DNA from: Wurfbainia villosa
Lineage: Eukaryota > Streptophyta > Magnoliopsida > Zingiberales > Zingiberaceae
Direction: 5' to 3'
Length of the DNA: 64,000 bases
Assembly: GCA_025175895.1 (NCBI GenBank)
Contig: CM045987.1
Location: 35,862,113 to 35,926,112, forward strand
The notes below the pieces were generated by a model. That model was given only the letters and a program-made list of their open reading frames with translations. It had not been told where the DNA came from and ran no database searches. Made by a program: the position numbers and the translations under genes. Positions 45,131 through 54,903 of this stretch are shown piece by piece (the first letter of the stretch is position 1; every line of letters begins with the position of its first letter).

Positions 45131-45765
45131 TCTTAGTCGCCGATCGATTCTTACGCCGATCGTCGTCGATCATCGTCGATCGTCGTCCATCGTTGGCCGA
45201 TCGCCGATCGATCGTCGGATCGCCGCCCGATCGATCGCGCCGATCGCTAGTGCCCGCAAAAGCCGGCCGATCGTCGGTGGATCGGCGACCGATCACCGTT
45301 CGTCGGCCGATCACGGCCTGGTCGCCGGCCGCATAGCCGATCGCCGGATCGGCCAGCCGTCGGTCGATTCGCCGCGTCCGCGAGCGATCATTGCCGTGTC
45401 GTTGGTTGTCGTCGGCCATTGTCGGTCGCCGGCCGCCGGTCGATCGTCCGTCATTATCGCCGGCCGAGCGGCACGCGATTGCCGATCGTCGGCCGTCGGT
45501 CGCCGATCGCGGCCGACGTCGTCGGCCGATCGCCGCCGCCGCCGACGATTCGATCGCCGGTCGCGTCGGCCACGGTCGTCGATCACGCCGGTTGGTCGTT
45601 GGCCGACCCGGTCGTGCCGTCGGTGCCGATCGCCCGGTTGTCGGCCGTCGTCGGTCGATCGCATCGGTCGGTTGCCGGTTGGCGTCGGTGATCGTCGGTC
45701 GGCCGTCGTCGCCCGATCGTCGGTCATCGATCGGGCCGATCGTCGATCGACGATCGGAAAAATAA
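45131..45765. repeat. GC-rich cryptic repeat of CGATCG/GGCCGATCG words
   Basis: About 635 bp made almost entirely of permutations of CCGATCG, CGTCGG and GGCCG, in an otherwise AT-rich region. No fixed period. Long stop-free frames on both strands are a composition effect, not genes. Confidence 0.85.
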
Positions 45766-45882
45766 AAGAATGATATATTTGTCATGATAAATATTGAGTC
45801 CGTAATGTAATCGGATTACATAGCTTTTCCTTCGTAATCGAGATTACGGATCTGGACTCTTATTTTGTAATACAATTACATT

Positions 45883-46455
45883 CAGTGTTCTAAAAATCGG
45901 TGATTTTGTCCGATTAGGCGGCGCCTAGGCGGTGGACGCTCGTCCACCGCCCCGACATTCACAGAGGCGGCGCCGCTAGGCGTCGCCGCATTCATCGGCG
46001 GCGTCGCCGCTTTAATTGGCGCCCAGAGTGATTAATCGACATTAATCGGGGCGATCGACCGATTAATCAGGAGTTCCAGGGTTCAACAGCAACCGACACG
46101 CCCATGCCACAGGCGACACGCCCGTGCCAAATGAGGGCACAGGCGTGTCACGTCGAGAAAATGGCGACACGCCCAAATGAGGGCACAGCCATGCCAAGGC
46201 GTGTCGCACATTTGATATGGGCGTGTTGCAATGGATTTTTAATATTGTTTGCAATTATGTTTTTAATTCTTATATTTTGTAATTTTTATTGTTAAAATCT
46301 TAAATGTTTTTAATATTCTTGTTACTTGTTGAGTTGTTGTTAGTTGTTATTTGTTACATGCACGTGGAGGCTATAAAGTGAGTTTTGACTTTTGAGTGCC
46401 CCTAATATATTAATTTTTTTATATATTATTATATTTAAAATATTAAAAAAATCGA

Positions 46456-46492
<37 letters not shown>

Positions 46493-46537
46493 GGCGAGTG
46501 ACCGCCCGCCTACCGTCTAACACTTTTTAGAACACTG
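45883..46537. mobile_element. hAT-type MITE
   Basis: 655 bp, terminal inverted repeats CAGTGTTCTAAAAA, perfect 8-bp duplication ATTACATT (45875-45882, 46538-46545). Subterminal CGCCTAGGCGG-type palindromes at both ends (45918-45950, 46455-46500). Internal short repeats of GACACGCCC/GGGCACAGGCGTGTC type at 46090-46230. No transposase. The CAGTG...CACTG ends and 8-bp duplication are diagnostic of hAT. Confidence 0.93.
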
Positions 46538-46645
46538 ATTACATTACAGTTCATCTTTGAAATATTACCAAACAAAGTAAATCATCTTGTAATATAATCC
46601 TAATTACATTACAAGCCTGATTACCCCGTACCAAACGTAGCCCTA

Positions 46646-46887
46646 GTGAATTGAGCTAACTCTTCTTACATAGCAATAATCCAATCTGGGTCAAGAAGAG
46701 CTTACTCTATGGTTTTGGGTTTAATTTTAGATATAAGTGAGATTTGACTTAGATTCCTATAGGATGCTCTAGTTCGAACCCCTAAATTTGGATCACCTAT
46801 CACTTGGTCAATTGGATGATTAGCTTGTAGTCTAGATTGATTTGGATTAAGGTTTATACTAGATTCGTTTTGTGGGTTAGGTTCAAG
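46646..46887 (-). pseudogene. O2 pol linker and RT N-terminal end
   Basis: Continues pol upstream of the DNA-transposon insertion: frames resembling the P1 linker (SYRNLSQISLISKI and LLDPDWI, compare 54650-54760) are visible near 46690-46760, with stops. Confidence 0.7.
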
Positions 46888-47628
46888 TCAAACTTCATTT
46901 TCATTGTTCGATTTAATGTTTACTTCAGGTTTAGTAGACTTGTTTTCTTCATCAAATACTATATTAATTGTTTCTTCAATTTTTAAGGTTTCATTGTTAT
47001 ATACCCTATAGGCTTTACTAGAGGTTGAATATCCTAGAAATGCGCTAGTAATTATTTTAGAGGTAAATTTCCCTAAGTAGTCTTTTGTATTTAGTATGTG
47101 TACCCTATATCCAAAGACTCTAAAATACTTAATGTTAGGTAACTTTTCGTAGTAAATTTCATAGGAAGTTTTTTGGTGTTGTTTAATTATTAAAGTTCTA
47201 TTTTGGATATAGCAGGCAGTATTGACTGCTTCTGCCCAAAATCTATTAGGTAGATTATATTCGTTTAGCATGGTCCTAACAACTTCTTGTAGGGTTCTAT
47301 TTTTCCATTTAACTAACTCATTTTGTTGAGGGGTCCTAGGGCAAGAGAATTCATGGCGGTATCCATTTTGATTACAAAAATTGGTAAACTTATGACTCTC
47401 GAATTCTCCACCATGATCACTTCTAATTCTTTTAATCCTTAGGTTTTTTTCATTTTCTATTAGTTTACATAAATTAGTAAGTTGATCTAAGGTTTCATTT
47501 TTATGTTTTAAGAATTTTACCCAAGTGGACCTAGAGTAGTCATCTACTATTACTAAGCAATATTGACTCCCGTTTAGTGACTTGACTCCATGTGAGTCAA
47601 ATAGGTCCAAGTGTAGGAGCTCAAGCAC
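46888..47628 (-). pseudogene. O2 integrase core and C-terminal region
   Basis: 246 codons open. LELLHLDLFDSHGVKSLNGS (first Asp), YSRSTWVKFLKHKNET, IRSDHGGEFESHKF (second Asp), SCPRTPQQNELVKWKNRTLQ: the usual NGVVERKNR has become NELVKWKNR, losing the catalytic Glu. Then FWAEAVNTACYIQNR, FRVFGYRVHILN and FLGYSTSSKAYRVYN. Upstream domains are frameshifted. Long but catalytically dead. Confidence 0.88.
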
Positions 47629-48201
47629 ATTTTTAGTTCTTTCTTGATTAGTTAGTTTATGTGAAGCCCTAATTTATTTTCCTTGTTGACAAGCATTACA
47701 TATCTTATTTTCTAGGTTACCTAGTTTGAGTAGACCGCTAACTAGACTATTATGACTTATTTCATGTATAAGTCTTGGATGGGAATGACTGAGTCATCAG
47801 TGTCACAACCATGATTCCTCTTGCTGTGTCATTAACAATTGGTTGAGGAGTTAGGTAGATCTATTGTGTAAATGTTATTATTCCTAATTCCCTTAAGTAT
47901 AGTTTTTGAGTAATCATTATTCTTAATTAAACATTCATTTGGCAAAAATATAATTTTATAACTATTATCACATAATTGACTAACACTGAAAACATTGAAC
48001 TCAAAATTTTCAACTAATAATACTTGGCATATTATGAAGTTAGAGTTTAGCTAATATCATATGATTCGATGATTTTGAGTTTTCCATTGTTTCTGAAGGC
48101 TATCAATTCTTGGTTTTTGAATCTGAGTTTCGTAAACTTCAGTCGGTCTCCGGTTATATGTCGGGAGCATCCACTGTCCAACATCCATTGATCCTACACA
48201 T
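47629..48201 (-). pseudogene. O2 protease and pre-integrase, frameshifted
   Basis: Begins DQWMLDSGCSRHMTGD (intact active site, near 48150-48195), then LKIIES with a frameshift, and pieces of the LLSVSQLCD segment (near 48000) and of the pre-integrase HHCC domain (47700-47820) in other frames. Preceded directly by a splice-acceptor-like TGTGTAG-G (48193-48201). Confidence 0.82.
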
Positions 48202-48758
48202 ATAGTAGTTGGATCGGATATTAGAATTTTAAAATAAGTTGGAAATTTTCAACCTAAGATTCATCTCACCCTTTCTACACGATCAACCATGTTATCCTTA
48301 GATGTTTTTGTGAGATGACTTCAATTTTACTTAGTTAAATTTAGTGATTTGAAGACTAATTAACCTTGGGTTAGATTTGGATTTAACCTTTAGTTAGTTA
48401 AGTGAACTTTTCAAAAAAATGGCTTCCAGGTCGTGGCGAGGTACAGAGGCCTTCTTTGATCGAAACAACGACTACTTCGTTAGACAAAGCGAATCTTAAG
48501 AAATTGTGCACTTAATTCACTTTAGGATTACAACCTGGTCTAACTAGTTTAGGATGTGGGGAGGTAGTTTCAGCTAGTTCCACTTAGCCAAGTGCACCAA
48601 GCTAGATACTCCTTATCTAACCCGAATACATGAGGCTTCATTCCCTAACGTACTATCATCTCACTGCATCCTGATACTATGTTGTCAAGATTAATTAATC
48701 ATTAGTCTTATCTAACCATTCTAAAATTATAAAAATAACTAAGCATGCAAAGCTAGAT
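48202..48758 (-). other. O2 gag-pol spacer with mini-exon relic
   Basis: 557 bp without a gag or pol domain, between the gag stop (near 48759) and protease. The block 48408-48492 matches the P1 mini-exon (56474-56560), including CTGTACCTCGCCACGACC; its ATG and donor site are altered here. The part from there to 48202 matches the P1 intron, with the acceptor kept. Confidence 0.65.
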
Positions 48759-49256
48759 TGATCAAGAAATTGAGCACACAATTTTAGTATTGGTTCCCCA
48801 TAGATCATTGAACCGATATGGTCTATCTACATAGTGGATCTGATCCTTGGGTACCCAATACTTGGTTGAAACTAGTTATGAGTTTAAAATGGTCTTAGGG
48901 ACCCATGCTTGGATTCTTCTATTATTATGATTTACGATTGACATGTAAGATCTATTCGTTGTTCTAAACCCGAGTCCTGCCTTGTTGTACATGACTCTTT
49001 GCGATCCAAGAAGTAGATCAAGACCCTTGGATCCCAATGTGAACCTTTCCAATGACTTCCTAAGCTCTTGAACTTATCCTTTCAAGAGAGAATTCTCTTC
49101 CTCAAGTTTTTCAACTCGAGTTGAGTTTCCCTCTCCAACTTGACTAGTTGAAGATGTTAGGGTAGCCTCATGCTTGAGGAGTGATCCGACAAATGGATTT
49201 TCTGCCTCCTTTTCGAGTTGAAGATGCCCAAGAGGGATGAGGTCCTCTCCGGTCAC
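48759..49256 (-). pseudogene. O2 gag, C-terminal part
   Basis: Coiled-coil-like open segment 49256-49074 (RVEKLEEENSLLKG end). Downstream frames hold the tryptophan motif twice: IQAWVPKTILNS (near 48895-48925) and TKYWVPKDQIHYVDRPYRF (near 48800-48875), then DLWGTNTKIV and a stop. It corresponds to the gag ends of H1, G2 and O1. Interrupted upstream at 49257. Confidence 0.75.
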
Positions 49257-50216
49257 AACAGTAAAAAATGATAATTATTATAGAGTCAGTAGTAAAGAGC
49301 AATGACAAGAGATTTAACGTGGTTCGAAATTCCAATTCCTATTCCACAGGATGAGATCTCCAAGGAGTCTCATCACTAGACACCTTTACTAGATAATCCC
49401 TTCTTCTCAGAAGTGCTTCTGGAGGTGGAGAAAACCTCTTACAGATAAACAAGAAGGTTTATAGAATGAAGGAATGAGTAAAGCTAATAAAACTCTCCAT
49501 CTCCTTTCTTCGTCCCCCAATCTCCTTCCTCTGCCATGGTCCCCTGGAGGAAGCCATGGAGAGACTGTGTGTAGAAGTCCTTCTTCTTGGAATCAATCCC
49601 CTTCTTCCTTCTTCCTTCTCCCCTTTTATACCAGTTACCTTCGGAGCCGGCTGTTGTGTAACAAACCATCAGGATTGCCATCCACGTGGAGGACCCTCCT
49701 GGTTTGAAGAATAATTCTGTTATGATATTAGTGCGTGAAGACCCTTAAGAATCTTATGTGGGGTGTCATTTTGTTATTCCGTGTAACAAACTCTCATAAG
49801 AAACGTAACGAGGTGCATCTCCCCCTTTTTTCTACCCTCGCTCTCTCCCAGGGGTTTTATTTTCCCTAGTTACCTCTTTTGATCTTTACATCAACTCGGC
49901 TCTATTTCCCGAAGTGCTCTCAGTTTGCTCCTTCTACTTACTTCCTTCCACCCTTCTAGTATGTTTAGGCTGAGATATATATATGACTCAACTAGGCTCA
50001 CCAAGTTGATATTTGGCCTTATTTTGGCCACGAAGCCCCCGCACCTACAACTCCCTTAATTTTCTGAGTCATTTCTCGACTTACTTCCCCGTGTTACTTA
50101 TTTGATTTCTTTCTGAACATTGGGCTTCTCCATCCTACCCCAAATTTCCACCTCATCAACTCAGTTTATTTCCCTGAGTCAAGTCTAATCGGACTAGGTT
50201 GTATATCCTACACTAC
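49257..50216 (-). repeat. probable LTR-derived insertion in O2 gag
   Basis: Breaks the O2 gag coiled-coil region. It has copia-LTR features on the minus strand: a TATA box (complement GTATAAAAGGGG near 49620-49632) and the TTTAACGTGGTTCGAAATTCC block (49313-49333) found near the U5 side of other LTRs here. The minus-strand start looks like TGTAGTGTAGG at 50216. I could not find a clean target duplication, and the other end seems truncated. Confidence 0.45.
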
Positions 50217-50689
50217 ATTCCCTCCCTCAGACTTTACCTTACAACTCGCAATTCCTTTCTCCAACTCTTAAGTCATATTATAGCAGTATCAAGGAGTTTA
50301 ACCTCCTCAAGCAATGACTCGACTTTAGACTCGGACTTAGCTAATTTCTTATCTAAGAACTTAATGACATTGTATAAGGTATTAATTAAAGACCAACTCA
50401 TCTTGATCGAACTAGATACAGATCCGTGGCTTGTATTGAATTGTAGCTTAGTGTTAGATTTGGAATCAGACTTGGACTCAGACTCAGACTCATTGTCGAC
50501 TTCGGGTTTGGACTCGGACTCGGACTCGGACTCGGTTGGTCTCGCCATGAATGCCAAATTGGTGAGTTGATCTTCTTCTTCTTCTGAGGATTCCTCCCAA
50601 ATCACGTTGAGTGCCTTCTTGGTTTGTGATTTCTTGTTCTTCAGCCTCAGACACTCGGATTTAAAGCGACCTCTCTTATTGCACTCGTA
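50217..50689 (-). pseudogene. O2 gag, acidic and coiled-coil part
   Basis: Open 50605-50273: acidic Ser/Glu repeats (ESESESKPEVDNESESESKS), then a helical segment (LDKKLAKSESKVESLLEEVK). Just upstream, a zinc knuckle relic reads YECNKRGRFKSEC (near 50650-50695), with the first Cys and the His lost. A stop separates it from the capsid part. Confidence 0.78.
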
Positions 50690-51213
50690 CTACTTGTAGT
50701 TTTGACTTGGGTCGGGTCTCTTCTCCTTAGTTGGCTTGGTGGGTCGCCTTCTACGCTTGATCATTTTCCGAACTAGATTGACTAGTTCGGTCTCCACCTC
50801 TTCTTCTAACTCCGAGTCAGACTCATCTTCTTCGGGTGGAGGCTTGTTTTTCCCCTTTCTTTGTCTTGCAAACAAAGCTACACTTTTCTCGATCGGGATC
50901 GAGTTAGATTGATCATGCAATTCAAATTCAGAAAAAAGTTCATATAACCTAATTTTAGATAAATCTCTAGAGACTTTGTAAGCATCAACCATGGATGCCC
51001 ACAAAGTCATCCTAGGAAAAGCTTTTAAGGCATACCTTATTATGTCACGGTTCTCCACCTTTTGTCTGATGGCATGAAGTCTATTTAGTATGTCTTGGAT
51101 AGGAGCATGGAGTTGGCTTGCGGTCTCATTATTTTGCATCTTCAAATTATACAATTTATCTACTAAAAGATCTCTCTTACATACCTTTGCATCAGACTTC
51201 CCTTCATGAAGTT
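50690..51213 (-). pseudogene. O2 gag, capsid part
   Basis: UBN2-type gag core: ELHEGKSDAKVCKRDLLVDK, ENRDIIRYALKAFPRMTLWA, SMVDAYKVSRDL, FSEFELHDQSN, then an acidic and basic tail. Joins in frame across the P1 insertion to 57801-57953 when one CGGTG copy is removed. Confidence 0.88.
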
Positions 51214-51218
51214 CGGTG

Positions 51219-52304
51219 TGTTGGATCAATGCGGTTCGCTAGAGGGGGGGGGTGAATAGCGAAAGAAAAAAACTTTTTGTAATTCGTTTCAAAAGAAATA
51301 TACGCAGCGGAAAGATAAGCAAAACAAAAAGTAAAGGAGACAATAGAAACAAGATATTTACTTGGTTCGTAGCCGAAGGCTACTACTCCAAGGCCCTAGT
51401 GGTCCTTGACCACGCACGGAGGGCAAATCACTAAACAAACTCCTCCTCGTTGGAGGTAGGAGTTAATCGATACAAAAAAACTTGAGGTAGAGGGACACTC
51501 CCCCTCTCCTCGTATACGATAAAAGCTCCGGAAATATAAATGACAAACTGATAACAAAAACTAAGACCGACGTACAATAATAAAGAAAGTTAAACCTAGA
51601 CGTCGGAATGGAAGGACTTCGTTGTCGTAGAGTTGCAGCGTAACGGAGGCTTTTGAGCACTTAGAATTGTTGATGAAACCCTAGGTTTGGCCCTCCTTTT
51701 ATAGCCTTTGAGCCCCTTTTCGAGTGGGTCTTCAACCAATCACAAATGGACACCAAACCGCTTTGAGGTGGAGTGATAAGCCTTGACTCCTCGAATCGAT
51801 CATTGACCATCGATCGGTGATGGCCATCATCGATCGATGGCGGCATCGGTCGATTGATAACCTCTCAGCGATCGGTGATACGGCGATCGAGTCCTCCAAG
51901 TTGGCGATCGGGATGCTTGCTGCAGTCAGCTCAATAAAAACATAATTTCGATGGTCGTCGACCATCCGATCTCGACCTAGACCATCTATAAGATGTCTTT
52001 GGTCGGATCTCGCTTAAGATCATCCCGTAAAGAGGATCTGACCTTACTTACTCGCACACACGAGCTTACCTCGATACTTACGTGTCGCTTTTGCTTAGGC
52101 CTTCCACTCGATTCCTTCGGCTCCCTCCAAGTAACTCGAGTATCGCCGACCACCGCGGCTTCCTCCGGTGTCGCTAGCCTTCACTCGGCTATATCAATCT
52201 TCGCGACACTGATTCAGCTCGTGAGAAAACAAAATAGACTTAACTTTTGTGTCTTTGCTATAATCAAAACACAGGTTCGATTTCGGTGCCTCACTGCACC
52301 AACA
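51219..52304 (-). repeat. 3' LTR of P1
   Basis: 1,086 bp, plus-strand TGTTGGATCAATGCGGTTCG to CTGCACCAACA. First about 410 bp agree with the sister LTR; the rest has scattered small indels (51780-52200). Confidence 0.95.
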
Positions 52305-52876
52305 ATCTCCCCCTTTTTGATATATGGCAAAAACACACAAAGTTAAGGAAATTAAGTGCATGAAACAGTAAAGACAAGAAGCAAAAGTAGGAGTAGTAAA
52401 AATATTTCTCAAGTTCTCCCTTAGAGGAACCCTCCTTAATGAGGGTGAGTACTTGAAAAGACTTTTAGCTCTCCAAACACAAAAGATAATGAGTTAAGTA
52501 AATGACATTACTTAACTTAGGCTTCTTAGAGTCAAAAATAAGTGCAAGTTAAGTAATCAAAAGTTAAGTCAAAAGGTTAATTATTCAAAAGGTTTAACTT
52601 TTGATTTCTTAACTTGGGCCTTTAAAGTTTTCAATTCCGAAGAGTTGAAACCTAAACCTTACTCCCCCTTAACTTAGGCCAGAATCAAAGTTTTAAGTTA
52701 AGTTATCAATTTCAAAAATTTGAAATTTAACTTTGGCCTTTTCTTGAACCTTAACTTTGGCCTTTTCTCCCCCTTTTGACATAAATCAGGAAAAAGTGGA
52801 GGGGGTTTTAAGAAAACCCTAAGTCCAAGCATGATGATTTTAAAAATAGTATGTGAAAATAATTCATCTAAATGTT
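52305..52876 (-). other. P1 PPT and 3' non-coding region
   Basis: PPT complement AAAGGGGGAGAT at 52305-52316. A secondary tract (complement of TTCTCCCCCTTTTGACATAAATC) lies at 52765-52787. The rest is pyrimidine-rich with repeated TTAACTTNGGCC words. No coding sequence. Confidence 0.75.
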
Positions 52877-53078
52877 CAACTCTAGTTTGACTTGATTGAA
52901 ATGATATTATCAATAAGTCCTGATTAGAGTTGGTTAATATTAGTTGCATATTTATACTCCGAGGTTCATATTGACGCACTTGATCTACATCTTGGAACCT
53001 GGAGTAGGGTCCTAACATCTCACGCCCATCTACGTGGCTAAGTACACAAACACATTAGTCCTATGTGTTGTGAGATGT
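52877..53078 (-). other. conserved structured RNA module, P1 copy
   Basis: SL1 arms ACATCTCAC (53015-53023) and GTGAGATGT (53070-53078), about 100 bases after the pol stop. SL2 arms ACTCCGAGGTT (52956-52966) and AACCTGGAGT (52996-53005). SL3 arms CAACTCTA (52877-52884) and TAGAGTTG (52925-52932). SL2 differs from O2 and E1 at paired positions that change together. Confidence 0.8.
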
Positions 53079-53181
53079 ACTGGCTCCTTAAATCTATAGG
53101 TGCATGATATCTAAGGTATGTCCTATGCTAGTTCCATCAAAATGTAAGAAATAGTAATAAGAAAATATAATTTGTAAGTTC

Positions 53182-53931
53182 CTATTCTATTACGCACATG
53201 CCTAATTTTCGTCTCAAGAGACTAAATTCAGCTTCGGGTAGTGGTTTAGTAAATATGTCTGCTAGGTTAGACTTCGAGTCAACATATTCGAGTTGTATGG
53301 AGCCGTTGGCTACATGTTCTCGAATGAAATGGTGTTTTACCTCTATATGCTTTGTCCTAGAGTGACATATAGGGTTCTTAGTTAGATTTATCGAACTTAT
53401 GTTGTCTACAAAAATTTTAGTTTTGGTGAAGTCCAACCTAAAGTCTCGGAGAGTGTGCTTCATCCAAAGAAGCTGAGTTACACTCTCACCCATCGCAACG
53501 TATTCGGCTTCGGTGGTAGATAAGGCAACACAATGTTGCTTCCTACTGCACCAACTCACTAGACTTGAGCCGAGTAGTTGACAACAACCACTCGTGCTCT
53601 TTCTATCGAGTTTACTACCAGCATAATCCGAATCGGAGTAGCCGATTAGTTCGAACTCCGTAGATCTAGGGTACCAAATACCAACGTTAAGTGTACCCTT
53701 AAGATATCTAAGGATACGCTTAACTAGGGTTAGGTGAGACTCCTTAGCACAGGTTTGAAACATCAGCGCATACTTCTCTGCGAATAGGATGTCGGGTCGA
53801 CTCATGATTAAGTATAGAAGACTTCCTATTAACGCTCTATAGTACTTTAAGTCAATGGCCTTACTTTCTAGGTCTTCTCCTATGTTAACATTTATCGCCA
53901 TTGGGGTGTTTATTACCTTAGCGTCTTGCAT
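53182..53931 (-). CDS. P1 RT C-terminal end and RNase H (open part of pol)
   Basis: 249 codons open. Contains KYYRALIGSLLYLIMSRPDI, CAKESHLTLVKRILRYLKGT, then the RNase H domain with all expected acidic residues: IGYSDSDYAG (Asp), ALSTTEAEYVAMGE (Glu), IFVDNISSINL (Asp) and NLADIFTKPLPE (Asp). Ends MCVIE-stop, the usual end of this polyprotein. RNase H degrades the RNA strand after first-strand synthesis. The Met at 53931 is inside pol; a frameshift in 53932-54081 separates it from the RT core. Confidence 0.87.
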   Translation of the reverse strand: MQDAKVINTPMAINVNIGEDLESKAIDLKYYRALIGSLLYLIMSRPDILFAEKYALMFQTCAKESHLTLVKRILRYLKGTLNVGIWYPRSTEFELIGYSDSDYAGSKLDRKSTSGCCQLLGSSLVSWCSRKQHCVALSTTEAEYVAMGESVTQLLWMKHTLRDFRLDFTKTKIFVDNISSINLTKNPICHSRTKHIEVKHHFIREHVANGSIQLEYVDSKSNLADIFTKPLPEAEFSLLRRKLGMCVIE

Positions 53932-54081
53932 TCCAAATCTTTTAATTAACTCCTTAGTGTATTTTTGTTGATATAGGTATATACCATCCTTAGTTTGTTT
54001 AATTTGTAGACCTAAAAGAAACTTAACTCGCCTACCAAGTTCATTTTCAACTCACTTTCCATGAGCGAAGAACGAACTCGT

Positions 54082-54903
54082 TTAGTAAATTTGAGTTAGA
54101 GGTTCCAAAATTATATCATCTACATAAATTTGAGCTATGAATATTTCTTTACCTAAGGTTTTTACAAAGAGAGTTGGGTCAACTAAGCCTTGGTTAAACC
54201 CTTTTGACTTAAGATGGATTGAAAGTCTCGCGTACCAAGCTCGAGGAGCTTGTTTAAGTCCATAGAGAGCTTTCTTAAGTTTTAGAACATGGTCGGGTTT
54301 ATCTAGATTTTCGAATCCGGGGGGTTGGCTAACATAAACTTCTTCTTTAATGTATCCATTTAGGAATGCCGACTTAACATCCATTTGAAATAGCTTAAAT
54401 CCTCGATGTGCGGCATAAGCTAGCAACATTCGAATGGATTCGAGTCTAGCTACTGGGGCATAGGTTTCGTCGTAATCTAAGCCTTCGACTTGGCTAAAAC
54501 CTTTGGCGACTAACCTAGCCTTGTTTCTAACTACTTCACCTTTATCATCAAGCTTATTTCGAAACACCCACCTTGTTCCAATTATCGTTTTGTCTTTAGG
54601 TGGTGGTACTAATTCCCACACCTCGTTCCTAGTAAATTGAGCTAGCTCTTCTTGCATTGCAATAATCCAATCGGGATCAAGAAGAGCTTGTTCAATTGAT
54701 TTGGGTTCTATCTTTGAAATTAAGGAAATTTGACTAAGGTTCCTATAGGATGCTCTAGTTCGAACTCCTAGATTAGGATCTCCTATCACTTGATCGATAG
54801 GGTGGTTAGTCTGAATCCTAGATTGGGTTGGGTTTGTGTCACCTAATGCTTGATCAATGTGGTGACTTGGTTGAACACTAGTTTGGTTGGAGTCATCTAT
54901 CAC
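54082..54903 (-). CDS. P1 pol linker and RT core (open part of pol)
   Basis: 273 codons open. Linker with repeated DQ(A/V)(I/L)GD words, then LLDPDWIIAMQEELAQF, WVFRNKLDDKGEVVRNKARL, GFSQVEGLDYDETYAPVARL, FKLFQMDVKSAFLNGYIKEE, LYGLKQAPRAWYARL and the intact catalytic AQIYVDDII (residues about 258-266). The frame is lost just after YVDD. The upstream integrase is broken, so no full polyprotein is possible in this copy. Confidence 0.88.
   Translation of the reverse strand: MIDDSNQTSVQPSHHIDQALGDTNPTQSRIQTNHPIDQVIGDPNLGVRTRASYRNLSQISLISKIEPKSIEQALLDPDWIIAMQEELAQFTRNEVWELVPPPKDKTIIGTRWVFRNKLDDKGEVVRNKARLVAKGFSQVEGLDYDETYAPVARLESIRMLLAYAAHRGFKLFQMDVKSAFLNGYIKEEVYVSQPPGFENLDKPDHVLKLKKALYGLKQAPRAWYARLSIHLKSKGFNQGLVDPTLFVKTLGKEIFIAQIYVDDIILEPLTQIY

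Larger units (their letters stand above)
44895..46642. mobile_element. PIF/Harbinger-like non-autonomous DNA transposon
   Basis: 1,748 bp with 23-bp perfect terminal inverted repeats GGCTACGTTTGGTACGGGGT..., flanked by 3-bp CTA (44892-44894, 46643-46645). Uninterrupted sequence at E1 (63728-63745: ACTCCTAGTGAATTGAG) is the empty site. The ends could also be parsed as a 5-bp CCTAG duplication. TIR resembles Tourist-type (GG.C.TGTTTGGT). Subterminal TAATGTAATC repeats at both ends. No transposase. Contains a GATCG-rich block and a hAT MITE. Confidence 0.85.

Noticed and set aside
45081..45785. Long overlapping open frames on both strands, Arg/Asp-rich
   Set aside because: They arise from the GATCG-word composition, which lacks stop codons. 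No domain, no start context, and frames in all directions are open at once.
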